From Malus domestica (taxonomy: Eukaryota > Streptophyta > Magnoliopsida > Rosales > Rosaceae), in NCBI RefSeq assembly GCF_042453785.1, contig NC_091661.1, forward strand, positions 30,185,501 through 30,249,500: DNA of 64,000 bases. The letters are read 5' to 3'. Below, piece by piece: positions 55,704-64,000 of this stretch. Position 1 is the first letter of the stretch; every line of letters begins with the position of its first letter. The notes below the pieces were generated by a model. The model did not search any database, was not told where the DNA came from, and was given only the letters and a program-made list of their open reading frames with translations. A program made the translations under genes and the position numbers.

Positions 55704-58319
55704 TATTAATAATGAGAAAAAGAAGGTGTAAAACTATTATAATAATTTAAGAAAAAAAGTGTTACGAAACGCATGAAAAATTCAATAACTTAACATGAAT
55801 AATCACCATCGTGAACACAACCAACATGCTCAATAGTTCATGAGAAACAAAATTAGGATTAGAGGTGTTGGAGACTTCATTAGAAAAAGAAGAAACGAGA
55901 GAGGAGATGAGGCGCGGGAAAGGGATCGGCAAGAAGGAGGAGATGAAAGAGAAGAAACAGAGGGGTGAAGGGGAAAGGAGGAGGGCATAGGGAAGAAGGG
56001 CGGGAGGCTAGAAGGAAGGAGGAAAGGGGCTACCACCAACTCCAAGCCAGAGCAAGGAGTCGTTGTCTGTGATCCCTCTTGAGACATCTCGAGAAATGCT
56101 GGAAGCTAAAATTCCGCTTAAAATTTTCTTGAGATAACACTTGGACAAAATACATATTCAAACTCCCCTTCAATCATTAAAATTTTAAGAGTAAAAATAG
56201 GATTAAAAGTCATATACATGAACAACTTTGGCTATTTATCAAAAGCGACCAACAAATTAAGTGCAATGGGTGTTCCAAGTAGGGAAAGATGGTATGATTT
56301 AGCAAATTAACACGTGAACAAAATGTTTAAGTTGAGTGACCCAATTAAGGTACATACCGAATTAGTGACCAACTAAGAGAACATGAGATGAGTAGACTTC
56401 CTTACCAAAAGGAGAAGGAAACCATGTTGATCGTGGATGATTATGATTTGATTGGTTTATACACAATTTTTCTCACCCAATGCTCTTTCTTTTCTTTTCC
56501 TTTTTTTTTTCTTTTTTCTTTCTAGTTATTGAATTAAACAATGACACACCCCAACTCGAGTTTAGTAGGCTTTAGAATCCTTGATGTCGAGGTGTGGAGG
56601 CATAATATTCCCTCATTAGTATAGGGGTTATTCATAATTTTGTAATTAGCATTTTTTGTTGTGGACCTTGTGGTACATTGTGTACTTTCACTGTAGATAT
56701 TTAGTTGCTCTAATTTCTCGTACATATATTTACTAAAAGTTCATCACACTCATTGAACACTCTACTTTATTTTATACTATTTTTTAATTTATTCATACTT
56801 TTTACACATCATCTTCACATTATGATTTCGTCATCTTCAGAATTGGCTGACACACCTTAATTCTAGAGTCCACCATGTCATCGCGGTCGGGATGTGTCAT
56901 AGAACTTTGTTCCCATCCACAAAAGTTAAAGTAATTTTGGTTGTTTGTGGTAACGGTGGACTTGTGTGAACCAGGAACCAGTGCATCACCTCTCTATGAT
57001 TTGATTAGGGTTTGCAAAATAGGGACCCCAAGTGAAGCAGACACATGGTCTTTGGACCTGGGAGCTCAAGGTGCGTGACGTATCATGTGGCTGAGTATGT
57101 GGCCACTCATTGAAGCTAATACATTGAGAGCGAATGGACCATAGATTTTTCCAGATATTTAGACGGCCAAGTTCCAACCCCACCACATTTTGCTTTCCAC
57201 GCGACTTTGTTTCTTAATTTTGAGAATTTTTTTTTAATAGTCCAGAGAAACAACGGTTTAATTTTGTATTTAGAAATAAAAATAAAATTTCGCAAGGATT
57301 AGGTCTTGCATGTAACTTATACTTCTTTTTTTGTTGGAATTGGCATATGAAATGAAGTATGATGTTTACATTATTAAGTGTACTTATATCTCTTATATCA
57401 AATGAAGTGTTTTTCTTCCTTTCTATTAAGTGTCTTTGCCTACTGCATATTTTTCAAAAACTCTGAGGTTGGTGTAGATATCTAAAGAGAAAAGAAGGCA
57501 AAATCTCAAGTGCACGAATCGGCTATTGTTTTTTGCTTAAGAGATCGTTAAACGTAACTTGACTATTATCACGTTGAAAATTTTCTTAAACGAAAATTAA
57601 ATGGAAAGAAAACATATATATATATATATTATATAAGGATAATCACTGGGGTGTGTGAGAAATGTTTGAGTCCATAGAGAAGTTTGATAGGTTTTATCAA
57701 GAAGAAGAATGTGCTTGATGAACACAAAGATGCCATGAATTATATTAGAAAGAGATGAAAATTAAAAATAGAGGAGATGACTGTACAGAGAAAGAAAAAA
57801 ATTGATTAAGTAAAAGGCCAATTTTGAAAAATTTTAAAAATTATTTTAGGTCTCCAAAGAAAGTGAAGAAAAATTTGAGTGTCCAAATTATATGGGTGTT
57901 CAAAAACAAAAGTTAGGTGTAAACAGAATTTTTTCCAAAATTCTTACGTGCAACTACTTGTATACGCTTGCGGATCCCCGGACTCTGAATCCAAGCCTGT
58001 CGTATATCAAATAATAACTTTTTATATCTTGCTCGAATTAAGCATGTTACTAGCTTCGATTAATGCAGTGAGAATCTTAAAACTAGAGGATATGGTATAT
58101 ATACCAGATGCAGAGATGCAGACGTAGAAACCCAGCAAAAGATATAGGCTATCTAGACTATACCTTCCACCATGTGACACTAACCCTTAACTTAATCAAA
58201 TTATTTAAGAAATACAAGAAACAATAAAAATACCGTTCACACTATGACCATGATGCATCCCTACCACAAGAAATTTTTTTATTTGTCTAATAGCTGACGG
58301 GACCACATATGAGGACGGG

Positions 58320-58745
58320 AGAAAATGCAATGTAGGGGGCTTGTTTATGCGCGTGGAACTGCATGGGCATGTGATCCGACGAGTAGGCCTTCAAAAAGTT
58401 ACCTTGTTACAAATAGAGAATCTTGAGCACGGGCTTTTTTTATGTGTGTGTAATTGTATGAGCACATGATCTGACGGGTAGACTTTTAAAAAAAGTAGAA
58501 TTTGCCTTGTCGAAGAGAAAGGCTCTTGAGTACGGGCTTTTTTTATTTTATGTGTGTGTAACTGCATGGCCACGTGATCCGACGGATAGACCAAAAAAAA
58601 GTTAGAATTTGCCTTGTCGCAAGGAGAGACTCTTGAGTACGGACTTTTTTTTATGTGTGTGTAACTGCATGGCCACATGATTCGAAGAGTAGACACTATA
58701 AAAGTTAGAATTTGCCTTGTTGCAAAGAAAGACTCTTGAGTACGG
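58320..58745. repeat. Four tandem units of about 105 bases
   Basis: Each unit has GTGTGTAACTGCATGGCCAC, a GTGATCCGACGG-type word, GTTAGAATTTGCCTTGT and CTCTTGAGTACGGGC, with variations. The leftmost unit is the most diverged. Single extra copies of the unit are at about 62176-62290 and 62985-63115. Confidence 0.75.
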
Positions 58746-58752
58746 GCAACAA

Positions 58753-58808
58753 CTCCTCACAATGAGTGTGAAACTTCGTATCACATGGTCAACTCTCATT
58801 GTGAGGAG
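58753..58808. repeat. Perfect 14-base inverted repeat (hairpin)
   Basis: CTCCTCACAATGAG (58753-58766) and CTCATTGTGAGGAG (58795-58808) are exact mirrors with a 28-base loop. In the other two copies of this block the arms are broken by mismatches. Confidence 0.7.
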
Positions 58809-58977
58809 CTGCCCTACGGGTCAAGAATTTCTTCATTGTTGAATTTCTCCATGGTTGAAGTCATATATTGTACCTAACGAAAATCCGAACTGAAGCCTTC
58901 TTCTAGTGTCTCACTTGACATGGTCTGAAATAACGCGTGGAGATCGCAGAAATGAAGAAAATGTGGCTGTGGGGGAT

Positions 58978-59205
58978 ATGGAGACCTACCATCGACGACG
59001 ACCCACAAGAAACTAGAGTTGTGCCAAAAATGTGTTCATCAAGCCAACGACTCAGAATTAATGTGGGTTCCTTCACGGAAGGAACAAACACTATGATTGC
59101 AGATACTTTTCATAAACCATTAAACTTTCAAAATGTGCTGGAAGCAATTACGGTGTCGTTTGGCAGCGAAAGATTACTGATAACACAGTTCTTAGGTCTC
59201 GTTTG
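58978..59205. repeat. Segmental duplication block, copy 1 of 4
   Basis: A block with GACCTACCATCGACGACGAC, AGCCAACGACTCAGAATTAA, ATTGCAGATACTTTTC and ATTACGGTGTCGTTTGGCAG. It recurs at about 61189-61410, 62520-62730 and 63370-63625. Each copy is followed by a Tourist-like MITE. Confidence 0.75.
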
Positions 59206-59372
59206 GTTTTAAAATAATTGAAACCATTTTAGGTGAAAATATTTTTAAAATTAATATCTTGTAAAAATTCAAGTGAATTTTAGAAAAACATTTTAAGTTT
59301 TGTAAACCAAAAATTAATTTCACAAAAAGCAAGTTCAGCCATTTCAAAAATACTTACAAACAAACTCTTAAA
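59193..59372. mobile_element. Tourist-like MITE, family C, in the duplicated array
   Basis: Starts GGTCTCGTTTGG and ends ACAAACAAACTC, with TTA on both sides. Copies at the same relative place follow the other blocks (about 61410-61648, 62728-62900 and from 63626), so they were carried along by the duplications. Confidence 0.6.
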
Positions 59373-59375
59373 CTT

Positions 59376-59679
59376 CTAGTATTTGGTTACATGATGATGA
59401 TGTAAAGAAAATTAAAATTTAATTAATTTTCTCTTGCAGCCGAAATTTGCACATGATTTTGATGACCGTAGACTGAACTTCTTGCGTCTTGACTCTTGAC
59501 TAGTTGCGTTGACTCAGTTCCTTCGTTGTAAGTTCTTCTTCCCTTTCCAACCTTCAATTATTCAGTATAAATTGCGGTCCCCCAAGGACTCTTCACTTCA
59601 CCAAGACACTTTCAACGTCTCTCTTCCTCTTAATTACTTCTACCATAATATAATCTCGTTTTATTTTCTTAATTTCTTG
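59376..59679 (+). promoter_or_regulatory. HIPP promoter and leader (original copy)
   Basis: Includes the TATA box TATAAAT at 59566-59572 followed by a CT-rich leader, 178 bases before the start codon. The same sequence, close to identical, recurs at 61644-62178 without the gene. Confidence 0.6.
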
Positions 59680-59749
59680 GATTCTGCTGAGATATTTGAA
59701 GTGTTTGATTCAACTTCTTGCTCTCAGATCACTCAAGCTCCACAGAAAA

Positions 59750-60492
59750 ATGAAGGTAATTAGGTTTCTCTTTCTGCAGACAAGTTTTTTTTTGTGATTT
59801 TTTTACATAAAAGATATGCTTGCATGAGTGATGATGCTACTTTTGGGTAAACCCAAAACTTACTTTTGGAAAATCTTGGCTACCCTTCACTTTTTATATT
59901 TATATTAATTTATCACTTGGTTCTGATTTTGATCGTTGCTTATTTTTTCTGACAGAAAGTAGTGTTGAAATTGGAATTATACGACGAGAAGTGTAAGAAG
60001 AAAGTCATGAGGGCCGTCTCGGGGCTTGAAGGTATAAATTCCATGGCCATATTACTCTCTTTTACTCCGATTACAGTAGTTTCGAATTAGCAGACCCAAG
60101 CGTAGCCAAGTCAGTAAGAGCACTCAAGTTCGAATCCTCATCTATTGAGTAACGAACTAATTTAATTGTGTTCCTGGAATTTTCTGTTTGCAGGCCTTGA
60201 TTCAATTTCTATGGATATGAAGGACAAGAAGTTGACGGCCACAGGGGACATAGATCCCGTGCATTTGGTGGGAAGATTGAGGAAGCTTTGCCGGACGGAG
60301 ATAGTCTCAGTCGGACCGGCAAAGGAGGAGAAGAAGAAAGAGGAGCCGAAGAAGGAGGAGCCGAAGAAGAAAGATCCAAAGGACGAAATGCTTGAGCTTA
60401 TGAAGGCCTACCCAGCACTTTATCCTCCAATGCCTGCGTATTATTACGTAAGAAGTTCAGAAGAGGATCCCAATGCTTGTGTCATTTGCTAA
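59750..60492 (+). CDS. Heavy-metal-associated isoprenylated plant protein (HIPP)
   Basis: Three exons: 59750-59755 (only Met-Lys), 59956-60031 and 60194-60492; 126 residues. An HMA-like beta-alpha-beta fold covers about residues 2-68 ([19 protein letters not shown], then [18 protein letters not shown]). The metal-binding CxxC is absent; only Cys15 remains, so metal binding is doubtful. A Lys/Glu/Pro-rich linker ([18 protein letters not shown]) follows. The end CVIC is a CaaX box for farnesylation, which should tether it to membranes. Such small HIPPs act in metal handling, stress and disease susceptibility; some bind pathogen effectors. The two-codon first exon is typical of the family. The gene sits in a duplicated array, and this is the only copy with coding sequence in view. 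Confidence 0.92.
60093..60165 (+). mobile_element. tRNA-derived SINE head in HIPP intron 2
   Basis: CGTAGCCAAGTCAGTAAGAG resembles box A and AGTTCGAATCC is a good box B. The spacing is too short for a real tRNA gene. It is a SINE 5' remnant within the intron. Confidence 0.4.
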
Positions 60493-61180
60493 ATGGTTGG
60501 CAAAATTCAGTTGATACGGTGTTTTTTCAAGGAGAGAAATCATATGTACAGTGGTTGAAATTGGGATAAAATTTTGGTTAAAATATTGTGGTTGGTCTTG
60601 AATTTTCCATGATCCAGAAGTCTTTGAGGTATTTTTGATGTATTACTTTGTATTTCTTTTATATAGTATTTACTCGAATAATCAGTGAATGAAAATCAGC
60701 TGTCTTAGCAATTTCATTAATATTTATATGCTATCATTTTTTACTGCACTATTCTCATTTTAATCCCTCGTTATACTTGATTATAAACTTGAAAATTTTT
60801 CATGTCCTTTTTGATAGATCTCAATGAATACATAAAAGTTGAGTATTATGATCGGTAAACAAAAATTTTAAATTGAATGATGTTTTACACGAATAAGCTG
60901 ATAACTTGTGACCGCAACAATTAATTGTGGAAAGGATGAGGAAGAGAAAGAATGCAATCCGATGTCTATCTCAACTATGAATCTTAACTTTAACTCAATT
61001 CAATCAGAACAATAATTTCTCAACTAAAAGTTCTTAAGCATTGATCGTTTAATTCATCAAAACATGTAGTTATAATCATTTTCGTCAACTTCGTCAGATT
61101 TTCATAAAAAATAATTATGATGAAAGAATCATTACGGCACTTGAGTTGTACTTGAGTAACCTTTGTTTTAACTTTTAATT
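60493..61180. other. HIPP 3' flank
   Basis: 3' untranslated region and AT-rich spacer. A decayed relative of the GGTCCCTCAACT repeat lies at about 60985-61170. No gene was seen. Confidence 0.45.
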
Positions 61181-61188
61181 GGGGTTAA

Positions 61189-61410
61189 GGACCTACCAAG
61201 AACGATGACCCACGAGAAATTAGAATCGTTCCAAAGAACTGTTCAGCAAATGCCAACGACTCAGAATTAACATTGGCTTCTTCCCGGAAGGAGGAAACAA
61301 ACAGTACGATTGCAAATACTTTTCAAAAACCATTGAAATTTTCATAAAATGTTCGAAGCCATTACGGTGTCTTTTGGCAGTGGGAGATGATAACAATGTT
61401 TCTTATATCT
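61189..61410. repeat. Segmental duplication block, copy 2 of 4
   Basis: Begins GACCTACCAAGAACGATGAC and ends near TGTCTTTTGGCAGTGGGAG. It is followed by a Tourist-like MITE (about 61410-61648) flanked by TTA, and then the second copy of the HIPP promoter. Confidence 0.7.
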
Positions 61411-61643
61411 CGTTTAGAAATGATTTTAAAATGATTGAAAATGTTTTAAGTAAAAATATTTTTGAAACCAATCTCTTGTAAAAATTCAAGTAGATCCTAA
61501 AAAAATACTTTAAGTGTTTCCTGCAAGAAATACATGTCTAGTATTTCTTCCAAAAAACACTTAAAAGTGCTCTTGAAACTCAAAATGAATTTCACAAAAA
61601 GCGGTTTCACTTATTTCAAAAGTATTTTCAAACAAACCCTTAA

Positions 61644-62178
61644 ACTTCTAGTATTTGATTACATGATGATGTAAGGAATATTAAAATTTAATTAATTTTC
61701 TCTTGCAGCCAAAATTAGCACATGATTTTGTTGATTGTAGAATGAACTTCTTGCGTCTTGACTCTTGACTAGTTGCGTTGACTCAGTTCCTTCTTTGTAA
61801 GTTCTTCTTCCCTTTCCTACCTTCAATTATTCAGTATAAATTGCTGTATTGAAGAAAGATGGACCTCCTTGCCCTCCATAAACTTTTTTAGTTCTCCCCG
61901 CAGTGGAGGGAGCGACGCCTTGCTCTTGGTGCAGCGTCTGTTGGTTATTTACCCTCCTCTTTTGTTTTATGTTTGTGGTTCCCCGTGTTGCCCCTCTTTG
62001 TAGGCTTCCTGTATCTTTGGCTTTGGCCCTGATTATGCTATATTTCCAATCTTTCAAAAAAAAAAAAAAATTGCAGTCCCCCAAGGACTCTTCACTTCAC
62101 CAAGACACTTTCAACGTCTCTCTTCCTCTTAATTACTTCTACCATAATATAATCTCCTTTTATTTTCTTAATTTCTTG
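61644..62178 (+). pseudogene. Duplicated HIPP promoter and leader without the gene
   Basis: Matches 59376-59679 almost base for base (for example GACTAGTTGCGTTGACTCAG and CACCAAGACACTTTCAACG), including the TATA box at 61835-61841. It is split by a poly(A)-tailed insertion and stops at AATTTCTTG, where the original goes on into the HIPP leader. From there it joins the CTTGAGTACG repeat. No HIPP exon follows. Confidence 0.8.
61845..62067 (+). mobile_element. Poly(A)-tailed retroposon insertion in the duplicate promoter
   Basis: The uninterrupted promoter reads TATAAATTGCGGTCCCCC; here TATAAATTGC is followed by about 223 foreign bases, about 15 A, then TTGCAGTCCCCC. AAATTGC occurs at both edges (61838-61844 and 62068-62074), as a target duplication. 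The 3' words GTAGGCTTCCTGTATC and GGCCCTGATTATG resemble the fragment near 640-715. It is either a truncated LINE 3' end or a SINE. Confidence 0.7.
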
Positions 62179-62730
62179 AGTACGAGCTCTTTTTATGTGT
62201 GCGTAATTGCATGAGCACGTGATCTGACAAGTAGATTCTAAAAAAGTTAGAATTTGCTTTGTCCCAAAGAGAGACTCTTGAGTACAGGCAACAACCGCTA
62301 ACAGTCAGTGTGGAACTATGTATCACAAAGTCGACTCTCATTGTGAGAAGCTGCCCTACAGGTCAGTTTTCGTATCCAAGAATTTTCCCATGGTTGAAGT
62401 CATATATTGTACCAAACCAAAGTTCCAACCCAAGCCTTTTTCTACAGTGTCTCCCTTGACATGGTCTGAAATAACGCGTAGAGATCGTAGAAATAAAGAA
62501 AAGGTGGCTGTGGGGGATATGGAGACCTGCCAACTTCGACGACCCACCAGAAACTAGAAACGTACCAAAAAACTGTTCATCAAGCCAACGACTTGGAATT
62601 AATGTTGGTTCCAACAAACACTATAATTGCAGATACTTTTCAAAAACCATTGAACTTTTCCAAAAGTGTTTGAAGCCATTACGATGTCGTTTGGCAACGG
62701 GAGATTACTGATAACACAGTTCTTAGGTTT
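62176..62730. repeat. Segmental duplication, copy 3
   Basis: Contains one 105-base unit (62176-62290), the former hairpin region with broken arms, GGTTGAAGTCATATATTGTAC, GACATGGTCTGAAATAACGCG and the GACCTGCC...TTTGGCAACG block. It is followed by a Tourist-like MITE at about 62728-62900. Confidence 0.7.
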
Positions 62731-62984
62731 TGTTTGGAAGTGGTTTTAAGAATGATTAAAACTGTTTTAGATGAAAATGTTTTTGAAATCAATTTCTTGT
62801 AAAAATCCAAGTAGATCCTAAAAAAAACACTTTAAGAAAAATTAATTTCACAAAAAAACAAGTTCAATCATTTCAAAAACACTTCCAAACGAGTTCTGAA
62901 GCTTCTAATATTTGGTTACATGATGATGTAAATAATATTAAATTTAATTAATTTTCACTTGGTCCTGATTGTGAGAGGACAAAG

Positions 62985-63625
62985 AGAGACTATTGAGTCT
63001 TGCGTACGGACTCTTTTTAAATGTGTAACTGCATGGTCACGTGATCCGACAGATAAACTTCAAAAGAAACTAAAATATGTCTGATCACAAAGAGAGACTC
63101 TTGAGTACGGGCAACAACGACTCACAATAAAGGTCAAACTACATATCACACAATCGACTCTAATTGTGAAAAGTTGCGCTACGGTTCAATTATTCGTATT
63201 CAAGAATTTCTCCATTGTTGAACTCCTCCATGCTTGGAGTCATATATAGTGACAATATTGTACCAAACCAAAGTCCCAACTCAAGTCTCCCTCTACTTTT
63301 CTCACTTGACATAATCTGAAATAACGCGTGGAGATCGTAGAGATAAAGAAAAGGTGTGTGGGGATGCGGAAGACCCACCAACAACGATGACCCATGAGAA
63401 ATTAGAACCGTTCCAAAAAATTGTTCATGCAAAGCCAACGACTCAGAATTCCCGAAGGAGGAAACAAACACTATGATTGCACGTACTTTTCAAAGGAAAG
63501 GGATTCGGAGAAGAGGATCATTTTCCCTTTTCAAAAGCCATTAAACTTTTCAAAAAGTGTTTGAAGCCATTACGGTGTGGTTTGGCAATGAGAGATTATT
63601 AATAACACCGTTTCTTAGGTCTTAT
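62985..63625. repeat. Segmental duplication, copy 4
   Basis: Same order as copy 3: one 105-base unit, degenerate hairpin, TGAAATAACGCGTGGAGATC, and ATTACGGTGTGGTTTGGC. A Tourist-like MITE starts at about 63626 and is broken off near 63715. It is the most diverged of the large copies. Confidence 0.65.
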
Positions 63626-63715
63626 TTGGAAATACTTTTAAAATAACTGAAAACGCTTTAGGTAGAAATGTTTTTGAAACCAACCTTTTGTAAAAATCAA
63701 AGTGAATATGTTTGG

Positions 63716-64000
63716 ATCCAAAATTACACCATCGGCCCGAGTAGTCAAGGAGAAAAACTTGTGTGGGGTTTGACTTATTACTGGACTTTGCTGAGAGACA
63801 CTACTATCCACTAAAAAATCGTCACGTGACAAGTCTTAACTATAATTTTTTTGCCCATTCTTTTATATTTAGGATTCTCATAATTATATTTCTCACTAAT
63901 TAATATACCTCAATCTAATGGATATTTTTTTGTTTTCTTTCTTTTTAAAGAAATGGGTCAACTGGTGGTAAGTCACGGTTATCCATCCCAAATATTCCCT
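63716..64000. other. Unassigned right edge
   Basis: AT-rich sequence after the broken MITE. No gene or repeat was recognised within the window. Confidence 0.5.

Larger units (their letters stand above)
55467..59749. other. Spacer between the REVEILLE-like gene and the HIPP gene
   Basis: The first 200 bases are the REVEILLE-like promoter and leader. The next 2.5 kb is AT-rich without recognised genes; a TA microsatellite lies at 55681-55703 and a shorter one near 57615-57630. From about 58320 the duplicated array described below begins. Its last part is the HIPP promoter. Confidence 0.5.

Noticed and set aside
58320-58745. CRISPR-like array
   Set aside because: The units are diverged tandem copies without spacers of constant length, in a plant nuclear context.
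60093-60140. tRNA gene in the HIPP intron
   Set aside because: Box A- and box B-like words are too close together and no cloverleaf forms; called a SINE remnant.

Overview
This is nuclear DNA from a flowering plant, almost certainly a woody eudicot. Genes are intron-rich with GT-AG junctions, the spacers are AT-rich, and many short MITE and SINE fragments are scattered through them. The type and abundance of the MITEs look to me like the apple/pear group of Rosaceae; this is recognition from memory and was not tested. No rRNA, tRNA gene, CRISPR array or long autonomous transposon was seen. I joined exons by hand, and every multi-exon model below keeps an open frame across all its junctions.

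Layout from left to right. 1-16 kb: a CrRLK1L receptor kinase (At5g24010-like), a PPPDE/DeSI thiol peptidase, an unrecognised coiled-coil protein (minus strand), and intronless plastid MinD. 16.9-21.4 kb: a complete 13-exon MurC-like muramyl ligase (minus), convergent with MinD. 21.4-27.4 kb: gene-free spacer rich in repeats. 27.4-29.6 kb: beta-carotene 3-hydroxylase (minus). 32.7-38 kb: a GH28 polygalacturonase-like gene (plus) facing a receptor-like kinase (minus) whose catalytic loop has lost its aspartate. 38.9-41.5 kb: glutaminyl cyclase (minus). 42.8-45.7 kb: cytosolic HSP90. 48.1-51.8 kb: a protein with a canonical eIF4E-binding motif and a large internal tandem duplication. 52.5-55.5 kb: a REVEILLE-type clock MYB (minus). 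59.7-60.5 kb: a small isoprenylated HMA-domain protein (HIPP) inside a nested array of segmental duplications that runs to the right edge.

The most interesting block is MinD plus MurC. Both families trace to the cyanobacterial ancestor of plastids. One places the plastid division site; the other belongs to peptidoglycan precursor synthesis, a pathway most flowering plants are thought to have largely dismantled. The MurC frame is intact over 570 codons with its ATP loop and ligase motifs. The CrRLK1L and MinD genes also recall the neighbouring Arabidopsis loci At5g24010 and At5g24020, which suggests conserved local gene order. Otherwise the genes are ordinary independent plant units, not an operon-like system. 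I see no clearly new defence or mobile system. The better oddities are the MurC gene, the dead-looking kinase, the duplicated eIF4E-binding protein, and the HIPP array with a decoy promoter interrupted by a poly(A)-tailed insertion.
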